Positions 37,604-46,859 of a stretch of DNA of 64,000 nt are shown one piece after another. The position numbers were made by a program, and so were the translations under genes. The notes beneath the pieces were generated by a model. That model had not been told where the DNA came from. It did not search any database and saw only the letters and a list, made by a program, of their open reading frames with translations. The stretch covers positions 1-64,000 of the forward strand of contig JABIKU010000031.1 of assembly GCA_018654845.1 (NCBI GenBank). Reading direction: 5' to 3'. Positions within the stretch are counted from its first letter, which is position 1, and every line of letters begins with the position of its first letter. The stretch comes from Methanobacteriota archaeon. GTDB lineage: Archaea; Thermoplasmatota; Poseidoniia; Poseidoniales; Thalassarchaeaceae.

Positions 37604-38412
37604 TCCTCCGTGACAACTAATTCCACATCCGGCCAAGACGAGATTGCCTCTGACATTGAGGGCAGCCAAGCTTGATGGATGGGTACCAGTAGAGTTCTGT
37701 CCTGTGCTCCGCCATCATCAACCCTACTATCGCACAGGTCTCTAAGTGCACCGCGTAATCTAGAGGCAAAACGGAGATTTCGCTCACAATTGAGTTCATC
37801 TGAATTCCAACGCTCCTCTTCTAGCCACCATGTTGCTGAGGATGCTGAAGCTGCACCCAATTCGACATCAACATAATTGTTCTTTTCAATTTGCGATATC
37901 GCTGCTCGTCGAGTAGTTTTCCAACGCTTCGATGTCCGAAGCGTTGCCAATAAATTGCCCAATCGCACCTGTTCATCAGCGCTTCTAGTGAGATAATCTT
38001 CCCAAATTTCGTCATCGAGATTAGGTTCGATTGAATAAATCGGCATCCCACCACGAGCATTTTCTGCATGTTTAATCAATCGAATTTGTTCTGGATCTGG
38101 AATGTTCGGACCATCAATTTCCAATTCGACTAAATCAGATACGAGTCGACCAAAAGCAGTTCCTGAAGTCAAGGCAGAATCTCGATGAATTCCAGGGCTC
38201 TCTTTGTCTTGTTCTTCCTCGATTCGCCATTCAGCCAAATCATTAGATGATGCCAGTAGTGCTAAGCCATCCCAAGATTCTCGTGGACGAAGCATGTTTG
38301 GCATACGTACACAAGGTAAATGTGGCCATAATACGATTTTTCCCCCTTTTGGGTCTGAAAAAATCACTGAACTCCAAGTCAGCTGAGGTACGTCCACGAC
38401 GCGTCCAATCAC
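37600..38412 (-). CDS. hypothetical protein, first gene of TBP-like operon
   Basis: 270-aa ORF, no recognised domain; stop overlaps start of the TBP-like gene. Confidence 0.65.
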   Translation of the reverse strand: MIGRVVDVPQLTWSSVIFSDPKGGKIVLWPHLPCVRMPNMLRPRESWDGLALLASSNDLAEWRIEEEQDKESPGIHRDSALTSGTAFGRLVSDLVELEIDGPNIPDPEQIRLIKHAENARGGMPIYSIEPNLDDEIWEDYLTRSADEQVRLGNLLATLRTSKRWKTTRRAAISQIEKNNYVDVELGAASASSATWWLEEERWNSDELNCERNLRFASRLRGALRDLCDSRVDDGGAQDRTLLVPIHQAWLPSMSEAISSWPDVELVVTEE

Positions 38413-38511
38413 TCCCTTCGGTTCAATTCAACGGTCGAAGAATCGTTAATTTCGTTCATTCTCAATCTGATGCATTGAAGGCAGATGCCGTCCCGAGACC
38501 ATTTGAGGAAC

Positions 38512-38958
38512 ATGGAACAACCCCACTCTCTCGAACCAGTCATACAATTGAACGAAGTATTTCCTGGCCACACAAATGCACGAAACACGCTCTTTGGTGG
38601 GCGATTAATGTCGATTATGGATACCGCTGCCGGTATGGCAGCATCGAAATTTGCACACCAGCAATTCGTCACAATTTCGGTCGACTCATTGAAATTCCGT
38701 CGACCGGCATACCAAGGAGATGTCATTAGAACGACTTCGAAAGTGGTTTGGACCTCACCACACACCGCTGGTGTTCACGTGATTTCTTGTAGGTTATCTC
38801 GAAGCGAATGGGTTGGTGAAGAAATTTGCTCTGGGTTCTTTTTCATGGTTGCAGTCGATGAAAATATGAAGCCAAGTAAAATTCCACAATTCACTCCTGT
38901 GAATGATGAGGAGCAAAATATGTGGAATGCTGCTCAAAAGGCTCGCGAAATGATGTAA
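38512..38958 (+). CDS. acyl-CoA thioesterase (hotdog fold)
   Basis: HTNARNTLFGGRLMSIMDTAAGMAASKFA, VTISVDSLKFRRPAYQGDVI. Confidence 0.9.
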   Translation: MEQPHSLEPVIQLNEVFPGHTNARNTLFGGRLMSIMDTAAGMAASKFAHQQFVTISVDSLKFRRPAYQGDVIRTTSKVVWTSPHTAGVHVISCRLSRSEWVGEEICSGFFFMVAVDENMKPSKIPQFTPVNDEEQNMWNAAQKAREMM

Positions 38959-39058
38959 AGAAAAAATAGATTCAATACATTTACTATTCCGTATAAACCT
39001 CAAATTCTGTCTTCAACCGAACCAATCGATTCAACAGGGGTCGTTCGGTCGGCGAGCC

Positions 39059-40048
39059 ATGCCCGTACTCAATGTCGCATTCTCTGGCACTGAGGAATTG
39101 GCTCGCAGTATTGCGAAACGTAGCGATGTCAGAGATATCGAATCATATGTTTACAAAGAGGTCAGGGGTGGTCTCACTCAAATCATATCTTTACTCAGGC
39201 CACTAAAACACCCTGAGCGATTACGACCTTTGCTATCAGTTCTGAATGTTGCAAAGGTCGGCCTCGTTGAGGTAACAAAAGTCGATGCTTCACTCGGAGA
39301 AATTCTCGTTGCATTCGGATGTGCAAGAATCGAGATTGGACATGTGATTATCAATCCTGAACAGGGAGGTTGGGTCGATCCTGATCAAGTCAAAATGATA
39401 TTATCTCAAGCTGGTCTTAAGAATTGGAAACTACATGAATCTGTACCGGATGAACATGATTTACGAGAGCTATTATTTGCTCACTTAGACGAGGTTGAAA
39501 ATGATTCAGAGGGAGATTTAATTCTTCCAGTCGACCAACATTTCAATGTCAAAGGAGTCGGTTTGGTAGCTATTGGATACGTTCAATCTGGAACCGTCAA
39601 CAAGCATGATACGGTTCAGGTTTTGCCGGCTACTGAGGATGCAATCGTACGTTCCTTACAGGTAATGGACGATGATGTCGACGCTGCAGTCTCTGGAGAT
39701 CGTGTAGGTCTTGCATTACGCAATTTGAGAGAGGAGGCACTTCATCGAGGATGTATGATTATTCATCTCGAAACCAATGCTTTGGAAAAGCACAAAATTT
39801 CAAATTTCAAGTTGATAAAGGCGCCTTTCCAAAGCCGAGACCTTCACGAGGCAGATATCGTTCACGCAGCCGTCGACATGCAATTCACAGTCGGCCGCGT
39901 AAAAACGGTGGACGGCGAGGATATCACAGTAGAATGGGAGAGCCCTCTCTGGCTTCGTTCTAAGTCGAGTCCCCCGGTTCTCATCACCCAATTAGATGCT
40001 GTTCCGATGAGGATTCTTGGTGTTGCAAATTCGATTAGTTCGGCGTAA
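39059..40048 (+). CDS. EF-Tu/SelB-like translation-factor paralog with degenerate G domain
   Basis: EF-Tu domain II pattern (LPVDQHFNVKGVGLVAIGYVQSGTVNKHDTVQVLPATEDAIVRSLQVMDDDVDAAVSGDRVGLALRNL); no GxxxxGK P-loop or NKxD. Confidence 0.75.
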   Translation: MPVLNVAFSGTEELARSIAKRSDVRDIESYVYKEVRGGLTQIISLLRPLKHPERLRPLLSVLNVAKVGLVEVTKVDASLGEILVAFGCARIEIGHVIINPEQGGWVDPDQVKMILSQAGLKNWKLHESVPDEHDLRELLFAHLDEVENDSEGDLILPVDQHFNVKGVGLVAIGYVQSGTVNKHDTVQVLPATEDAIVRSLQVMDDDVDAAVSGDRVGLALRNLREEALHRGCMIIHLETNALEKHKISNFKLIKAPFQSRDLHEADIVHAAVDMQFTVGRVKTVDGEDITVEWESPLWLRSKSSPPVLITQLDAVPMRILGVANSISSA

Positions 40049-40123
40049 GATTCCGACCTCGAGAAGAGGCGCCTCAACCTACTCAACTTAGCGAGTTATT
40101 ATATCGTACAAGATTGGCTGCCG

Positions 40124-41884
40124 GTGCGGATGCACGGTCTTGGGCGTAATGCCCGACCGGATGAGGGGATGTCGGAGTTATTCGGCAATCTGTCTCTGGT
40201 CGGGTCGAGTGGGCGATTTGTCGCTGTTCTTACCAAACGTCAGTTAACGCTAGAACGATATGATGGTCATGGCATTCGACTCGACCTCGGAGCAATCTCG
40301 AGATTGCGAAATATACAGATTGCGAGATTGCCTTCAAGCATCGTCCCTCTAGGAGGAGTTGCGACATATCTCGGCGCATTTGTTCTCGTAGCCCCTCTAG
40401 GTCAAATCCTAGCCGCAACCGGTGTGCTTACGGTGGCATCCTACTTTATCTCCAAACGTTCAGTCTTGGTAATTGAGACTAGTGCGGGTGATCGGCATAC
40501 CATTTCTGGTAGTGAAGGAATATTACTTCGAATCTGTATGATGGTCGATAAGGTACGACACGGTGCGACCATTGAAGAAGCGAAAATTGGTCTAGAAGAT
40601 ATTGATAGAGAAATCCCGCCATACCCTTCATTCACTGAAGCTGGAGGGTTCTTACCTCAAACCAAAGGTTTGCTCACTGCACCTGAAATTGATAATCATG
40701 AAAATGAAGTCGAATCATTTAATTTCGGCCATACACCAAATGAAGTCGAGCGGCGACCTACTCCGATTTACTCGTCAAGCCCGCCTATCGCACATGCTGT
40801 CCAGAGTCAAGTTCCAATTATTCCTCAGACCCCCCCAGAACAAACAAACGATTATTCTCGGACGACTTGGGGGGAATCCGCAAATCTTGAAAATCTGAAT
40901 TCTGAGGTTGAAGCTTCTGCTTACGAGAAAACCTGGGGTAGGGAAAAACCGGACTGGTATGCTGAACGTGAACCTTCCCGAATAGATAGTGCATTGTCTG
41001 AAGCCAATGATTCGATGGATCTATTCGGTGCAGGCGGCATCTTTGATGCCGATCCAGTTAGTTATCCAGCACCATCTCCTTCTTCATCACCTACAAATTA
41101 CTCGACACCATCCACCCCTGCTCCAGCATCTTTCAACCACGACGTGAGTGATTCTCACAATGATAATAATCAATATTTCAATAATGAGATTTCTCAACCG
41201 GTTGCTCGACGACCGGCGTCAAGCTCACAGATGATTCGAGCAGCAAACAATCAATTCGGAGCTCCAACCTCACCATACACCCCTCAAGGATTACCCGACC
41301 CGACAGAAGAAGCGGTTCGAGATGAGTGCAAGCCAGGATTGGTTAGACAGGCTCGTGCACAGAAGGCTTTAGCAATCCGTGAAAATATTCGAGTTGCTTT
41401 ACCTGAGCCCGCGGACATGGGTGATTTCCCTGGAATTGCGAACCTAGCAACTCCGATGTTAAATGGCCGAGTACAAGTACGCAGTAAATCTTCGGAGAGA
41501 AGGGTTAGTTGGTTTGAAAGTTTAATTCGACCTAAAGCAAAACCAATTCGTGTCCGAGCACAAACTTATGCTGCTGAGTACGGTGATTCTGATGGAATAA
41601 TTTCCGATGAATCATCTCGATTTCAAACGAATCAACATCTTCGTCTTCGCTCAGACCACACGCACCAAGCAGATACCATTTCTAATGTTCAAGAAATTAC
41701 TTCTGCTCAACCTTCGACTGCAAAAGACGCGCTGAGTGCAGTTGTGAATCGTGTTTCACGAGGCGAAGAACATTCGCCTCGACAAATTCACGACCCAAAC
41801 ACTACTCTTCGATTCAATCAATTACAACGAACAACTGTTGAGGACGAGCCGGTTCATCTAAGGCAAATTCGCCGACTCGATTAA
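40124..41884 (+). CDS. hypothetical protein: N-terminal membrane-associated domain plus long disordered C-terminus
   Basis: 586-aa ORF; two TM helices (GGVATYLGAFVLVAPLGQILAATGVLTVASYFI) then P/S/N-rich region. Confidence 0.65.
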   Translation: MRMHGLGRNARPDEGMSELFGNLSLVGSSGRFVAVLTKRQLTLERYDGHGIRLDLGAISRLRNIQIARLPSSIVPLGGVATYLGAFVLVAPLGQILAATGVLTVASYFISKRSVLVIETSAGDRHTISGSEGILLRICMMVDKVRHGATIEEAKIGLEDIDREIPPYPSFTEAGGFLPQTKGLLTAPEIDNHENEVESFNFGHTPNEVERRPTPIYSSSPPIAHAVQSQVPIIPQTPPEQTNDYSRTTWGESANLENLNSEVEASAYEKTWGREKPDWYAEREPSRIDSALSEANDSMDLFGAGGIFDADPVSYPAPSPSSSPTNYSTPSTPAPASFNHDVSDSHNDNNQYFNNEISQPVARRPASSSQMIRAANNQFGAPTSPYTPQGLPDPTEEAVRDECKPGLVRQARAQKALAIRENIRVALPEPADMGDFPGIANLATPMLNGRVQVRSKSSERRVSWFESLIRPKAKPIRVRAQTYAAEYGDSDGIISDESSRFQTNQHLRLRSDHTHQADTISNVQEITSAQPSTAKDALSAVVNRVSRGEEHSPRQIHDPNTTLRFNQLQRTTVEDEPVHLRQIRRLD

Positions 41885-42847
41885 TTACAATCCAACAATG
41901 CTTCGGTATCGGTCTAATCGAGCGTGATATGGCCCACGCCGGATTCCTGCGAGGCCGGATGAGCCGATACCCCCGATAGTGAAAGATGCGGTAATTGTAC
42001 CATGAATCAATGCGTCCCTGACAGTTTCAATTTCATTCAAAGCGCCTTGTCTTCCAACCAAGTTTCCAAGAAACGCTCCAGCAAAAGTATCACCACATCC
42101 AGTGGGATCTACGATATCATCAGTCGGGTAAGCAGGCAGAGCGATTACTCCGAATGGGAATACTGCGAGAACCCCGCTACTTCCACGTTTGACAACAACG
42201 CAACGAGGTCCTGGCCCAGCCGCTTCACCACCGTGAAGAGCGGCGCCAGAGCGAAGTCCTTTGATGGCTCGGAACAAATTTTGATCATTCGCAATCGCGC
42301 AGACCTCCTCTTCATTCAAGATTGCGATGTCGACTTTACGAAGAGCTTCACAAAGGGTAGGCCGCTCGTTATCAATCCACAACATGAAAGAGTCGAGCGC
42401 GGTAATTTCAGCGGAAGGACATTGATCTAGTACCGCGATTTGAGTTGCGGGGTGCGTATTCGCACAAAATAAGATAGAAGGGGAGGTCCATGCATCAGGA
42501 ATCTCTGGTTTGAAATCAGAAAGAACATTCACGTCGGTAGAAATCGTTTCGACATCTTCCATCGAACCATGATATTTTCCAGACCAACGAAACGTTTCAC
42601 CATCCCGCATTTCAACTCCTGCAAGATTTATTCCCGATGCCTCTAATTTGAGTTGATCTGAGTTGGAAAAATCTCGACCAACAGCGCTCACAATACCTAT
42701 TCTTGTCTGATTTTTTGTAACTACAGGCATATGAAAGCAAGAGGATAACCCAGCATAAACAGCTGCGCCACCTAATAGATCTGAACCTGATTTTTCTGGC
42801 GTTTCAATATCATCATAACCGATGCTGCCAACAATTACCATCTCCAT
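41885..42847 (-). CDS. PfkB-family carbohydrate/nucleoside kinase
   Basis: VIVGSIGYDD, VVVKRGSSGVLA, DPTGCGDTFAGAFLG; start MEMVIVGSIG. Confidence 0.9.
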   Translation of the reverse strand: MEMVIVGSIGYDDIETPEKSGSDLLGGAAVYAGLSSCFHMPVVTKNQTRIGIVSAVGRDFSNSDQLKLEASGINLAGVEMRDGETFRWSGKYHGSMEDVETISTDVNVLSDFKPEIPDAWTSPSILFCANTHPATQIAVLDQCPSAEITALDSFMLWIDNERPTLCEALRKVDIAILNEEEVCAIANDQNLFRAIKGLRSGAALHGGEAAGPGPRCVVVKRGSSGVLAVFPFGVIALPAYPTDDIVDPTGCGDTFAGAFLGNLVGRQGALNEIETVRDALIHGTITASFTIGGIGSSGLAGIRRGPYHARLDRYRSIVGL

Positions 42848-42851
42848 TTTT

Positions 42852-44192
42852 TCACCCCTGTAGTAAATTTGGATGATTGTCCAAATATTTGATTGTAATT
42901 TCTCGTTGACAGAAGTCGGGTTCAGCAAGAATTGCCCGATGTAACGGAATTAATGTGTCGACGCCGAGCAACAATGTTTCTGATAAAGCGGCATCGAGTT
43001 TTGAAATCGCTTCATCTCTGCTCGGTGCCCAAACGATTAATTTCGCAAGTAAACTATCGAAGGAAGCAGGCATATCATAACCCGTATGAGCATGGGAGTC
43101 GACACGAACGCCAGGACCACCAGGCCAATGACATTCCCATAATTTTCCGGGTGAAGGAGTAAGAGTTACAGGATTCTCTGCGTTCAATCTCACCTGAATC
43201 GCGTGGCCGTTGATGTGAACATCGTCTTGAGATAGGCTCAATGACTCTCCCGCTGCAATCTTGATTCCCATGGCAACTAAATCGGTGCCAGTTATCATCT
43301 CGGTCACCGTATGCTCGACCTGAACTCGTGGATTAACTTCTAAGAAATAAAAATCTCCGTGAACATCTCGGAGAAATTCGAAGGTCGCCAAACCTTGGTA
43401 TCCAACAGATTCTGCTCCTGCGACTACCTTCGCACCGATTTCGGCTCTTACCTCCTCTGATAGCCATGGTCCTTCTTCGAGAATTTTTTGATGTCGACGC
43501 TGAATTGAGCAAAATCTTTCGCCGAAATGAATAGATTTATTTCCATCACCAAGTACTTGGAATTCAATGTGCTGCGCGCCTTCAATGAATTTTTCTAGGA
43601 ATACTCTATCATCTCCGAACGCTGAAAGAGCGCGCCCTTGACATAATCGCAAAGCTGCTTTGAAATCATCAGCAGATTCGACCACTTGCATGCCGATGCC
43701 GCCACCGCCAGCGGCAGCTTTGATGATCACCGGAAAACCGATTTCGGTAGCCATTGAAATCGCTTCCGAAGAATCCGATATCGGACCATCCGTTCCTTTT
43801 GCAACAGGTAATCCTGCTTTCATCATGACTTCTCTCGCGGTAATTTTGTCGCCGAGCATCCTCAAAACATCTGGACTAGGGCCGATGAAAGTGATTCCCT
43901 CCTCGGCCAAACGCTCAGCAAAGGTTGGGTTTTCTGCTAGGAAACCATATCCTGGATGAACAGCATCTGCACCAACTTCTTTGGCAGCAGAAACAATCGC
44001 TTCGATATCGAGATAACTTGCGAGAGGATCTGCGTGGGGTATGAATATACCTTCATCTGCGAATCGAACTGGCATCGAGAGTCGGTCCTCTTGACCGTAA
44101 ACAACTGCAACTTCAATCCCTAAGCTTCGGCATGCGCGGAGGATTCGCAACGCGATTTCTCCGCGATTTGCAATCAGAACCCGCCTGAACAT
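42852..44192 (-). CDS. accC: biotin carboxylase (acetyl/propionyl-CoA carboxylase)
   Basis: ILIANRGEIALRILRACRSLGIEV, AAAGGGGIGMQVV, FLEVNPRVQVEHTVTEMITG. Confidence 0.95.
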   Translation of the reverse strand: MFRRVLIANRGEIALRILRACRSLGIEVAVVYGQEDRLSMPVRFADEGIFIPHADPLASYLDIEAIVSAAKEVGADAVHPGYGFLAENPTFAERLAEEGITFIGPSPDVLRMLGDKITAREVMMKAGLPVAKGTDGPISDSSEAISMATEIGFPVIIKAAAGGGGIGMQVVESADDFKAALRLCQGRALSAFGDDRVFLEKFIEGAQHIEFQVLGDGNKSIHFGERFCSIQRRHQKILEEGPWLSEEVRAEIGAKVVAGAESVGYQGLATFEFLRDVHGDFYFLEVNPRVQVEHTVTEMITGTDLVAMGIKIAAGESLSLSQDDVHINGHAIQVRLNAENPVTLTPSPGKLWECHWPGGPGVRVDSHAHTGYDMPASFDSLLAKLIVWAPSRDEAISKLDAALSETLLLGVDTLIPLHRAILAEPDFCQREITIKYLDNHPNLLQG

Positions 44193-44260
44193 CGATTCAA
44201 TCCAAGAGCAACAATCCTATGAGAGATTCCCTCTGGGTGTTGCTAGAATAGATGCATCAA

Positions 44261-45541
44261 TCAGTAAACATCACGCAGATAGCGCTTTTCTGATTTCATC
44301 ATGCCATCCTCGACATAGGATTTTGCCTCATTTTCAGACATGTCGCCATATTCTGCACAAATCCCAATCAGGGTTTTGTGAACATCTTTAGCCATACGAG
44401 ATTTATCACCGCAGACATAGAAATATCCTCCATTGTCTAACCAATTCCAAATCTCTTCTCCATGTTTCTTCATCAAATGTTGAACATATACTTTCTCTGC
44501 GCCATCTCGAGACCAGGCCAAGTCGTGTTTATCGAGAACTCCGCGCTCCTTCCAATCATCCATTTCTTCTTTGTAATAATATTCTCCGGATTCAGTTCTG
44601 TCGCCAAAGAATAGCCAATTTCTACCTTCATCGCCATTGATATCGCGCTGTTGTAAGAAAGCTCTGAACGGCGCGATTCCAGTCCCTGGACCGACCATGA
44701 TACAATCGGTTTTGCCATCCTCAGGGAGGATGAACGAACGAGTAGGTGACATGAATACTCCAATTGGAGTTTCGCCGGCCGTACAACGATCAGCAAGGAA
44801 CCCAGTCGTCAATCCAGTACGGTCGCGGTCGTGATAGGAATATCGAACGATGCCGACAGTAAGGTGAACTGTACCTTTTTCGTGTTCTGGGCTGCTAGCA
44901 ATAGAATAAAGACGAGGTTTGAGGCGATCCATTCCTTCAATAAACTCTTGTGGAGTGAAACCAATATGACCGAAATCGCCCAAAGCATCGAGATAATCGC
45001 GGGTCCACATGTAATCTTCCATTTTCTTCGCATCGGAAGTCAAACTATTCCACAATTCTTCAGCAGAATCATTTGGTGAACAAATTTCTGTGTAACCTTC
45101 TGGAACATCATCATCCTCTCCTGAGCCATCCCAAGAGATGAGTGAAGATCCATCTACAGTTGAAATTCTGACACGCTTTACAATGCTGATTGAGATTGTT
45201 CCATTTCCTGATGATACACGAGAACCGAGTCCGACCAACCATTTCTTTGAAACTCGATGAATTTCGTAACGGTTGGTTAGTGCTTCTCGTAATTCGCAAG
45301 GGCCGAGATGAGTCTCGACCTCTTCTTCACCCGTGAATCCTCCAAGAGACAGCAATTCTTCGACCATATCCGGTGGACATGCTGGAATAACCCCTAGAGC
45401 ATCTCCTGCTTTGTATTCAAGCCCTGAATCACCTAAATCGAAAACTAGATGGCGAGTCTCTTTTCGAGAACTCTCACCATTGAGAATAAAATTATTGGTG
45501 AGTTTCGAAGTATATGGGTTCTTTACGCTCCAATCCGACAT
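44261..45541 (-). CDS. CysJ/CPR-type FAD/NADP reductase module without flavodoxin domain
   Basis: YKAGDALGVIPACPP, RLYSIASSPEHEKGTVHLTVG, GPGTGIAPFRAFLQQR, YVCGDKSRMAKDVHKTL. Confidence 0.9.
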   Translation of the reverse strand: MSDWSVKNPYTSKLTNNFILNGESSRKETRHLVFDLGDSGLEYKAGDALGVIPACPPDMVEELLSLGGFTGEEEVETHLGPCELREALTNRYEIHRVSKKWLVGLGSRVSSGNGTISISIVKRVRISTVDGSSLISWDGSGEDDDVPEGYTEICSPNDSAEELWNSLTSDAKKMEDYMWTRDYLDALGDFGHIGFTPQEFIEGMDRLKPRLYSIASSPEHEKGTVHLTVGIVRYSYHDRDRTGLTTGFLADRCTAGETPIGVFMSPTRSFILPEDGKTDCIMVGPGTGIAPFRAFLQQRDINGDEGRNWLFFGDRTESGEYYYKEEMDDWKERGVLDKHDLAWSRDGAEKVYVQHLMKKHGEEIWNWLDNGGYFYVCGDKSRMAKDVHKTLIGICAEYGDMSENEAKSYVEDGMMKSEKRYLRDVY

Positions 45542-45664
45542 GAAATCATCTTCCTGTTGAGTTGGGCGAATCGTAGACCATTTATGAAAGGATGCGGAAA
45601 TAGTACACTCACAGCGATGACGTCACAGCGATGAAGTCAAGTCATGACCACCTCATCGCAGGCT

Positions 45665-46462
45665 ATGGCGCGAGTGCAGTTCCTCGGTACAGGCAATGCA
45701 TTTTCACCGGCTGGCCGGATGAATGCATTAGTGTTAATCGACGAGAAAATTCTCGTTGATACACCACCTACACTAATGCCTCAATTGCGGCGAGAAAATA
45801 TTTCACCAGCAGAAATTGAACACCTATTAATTACTCATTGGCACGCGGATCATATCTTCGGTTTTCCATTTCTAATGCTGGACAGACACCATGTCTCAGA
45901 TCCAAGCCAAGAAAGAAATCTAACCGTCCACTTAAGACCCGAAGGAAGAGAATTATTAGAATCAATTACAGAATTAGGCTTTCCTGGTTCGGTTGAAAAA
46001 GGAACCTTGTCAGTTGTCAAATGGAATGAAAATGAAATCACAAACCTTGAAAATTCGGATTGGAAATTTGAACGCTTCAAGGTTTGCCATACTCCAGAAA
46101 CTGACCCACATGGATATGAGTTAACACATTCAAATGGTTTTGTATTTCTCCACACCGGCGACTCAGGACCGTGTGAAGAAATCGATTCTAGAGCCGGTAG
46201 AGCCGACGTGATTCTCGTCGAAATGGGTGTACCAAATTTTGTCGAAAGCCCTCACCATCACACACCGAACGACATTACCGCACTCGCTGAAAGATTTCCT
46301 AATTCGAAGATTCTTGTAACCCATAATTTTGCGAGTTCAGAATTGGAAAGAAATGGTTTTCCCAAACCCAAACTATCTAATTCAATTATGCAGTTAGAAG
46401 ATGGTGATGAAATGATTATCAGTGAAAATGGCGAGATAAAATTTGTTAATAAAAATACTTAA
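45665..46462 (+). CDS. MBL-fold metallohydrolase (RNase Z-like)
   Basis: FLGTGNAFSPAGRMNALVLIDEKILVDTPP, THWHADHIFG, LHTGDSGP. Confidence 0.88.
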   Translation: MARVQFLGTGNAFSPAGRMNALVLIDEKILVDTPPTLMPQLRRENISPAEIEHLLITHWHADHIFGFPFLMLDRHHVSDPSQERNLTVHLRPEGRELLESITELGFPGSVEKGTLSVVKWNENEITNLENSDWKFERFKVCHTPETDPHGYELTHSNGFVFLHTGDSGPCEEIDSRAGRADVILVEMGVPNFVESPHHHTPNDITALAERFPNSKILVTHNFASSELERNGFPKPKLSNSIMQLEDGDEMIISENGEIKFVNKNT

Positions 46463-46859
46463 AAATTTACAACAGTTATAATCAACAACATTGCAAATAG
46501 CGTTTTTTATTATAACCTTAGCGAAATTATCACTAGATTTAGTTTCTATCCAAAGTGGAATTATTGAGTATTATTGTCCTTTGTGTCATCTACAATAATC
46601 AATGGATATTAGTGTTAAATTTACATCGGGAAAAATGTTAAAAAACAGTCACTAAAGGGGTTTCTATCTCTCACAGCCCATGTTATTAGTTGGTTTATTC
46701 TGTCATTTAAACCCTCAACAATCCTCATCAATCAAAGAGATGGTTTGGAATGTTTTATTATCCCTGAGTCCTTCGTGAAGAATCCGCGTAATCCAACTCG
46801 CCTCTCTTTGAGAGGAATGAGGGGGTGTTTACTATCGGGTTGAAAAATGGAGTTAAAAA
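46463..46859. other. candidate replication origin region (AT-rich intergenic spacer upstream of orc1/cdc6)
   Basis: 397-bp AT-rich gap flanking cdc6; direct repeats ATGAGGGGG (46817 and 46860), G-rich CACTAAAGGGGTTTC, hairpin CCTCTC-TTT-GAGAGG at 46801..46815. Confidence 0.4.

Noticed and set aside
46640-46670. CAGTCACTAAAGGGGTTTC as a canonical ORB
   Set aside because: Only a G-string with partial similarity; not close enough to a known ORB consensus to annotate as a discrete feature, so kept only as part of the origin hypothesis.
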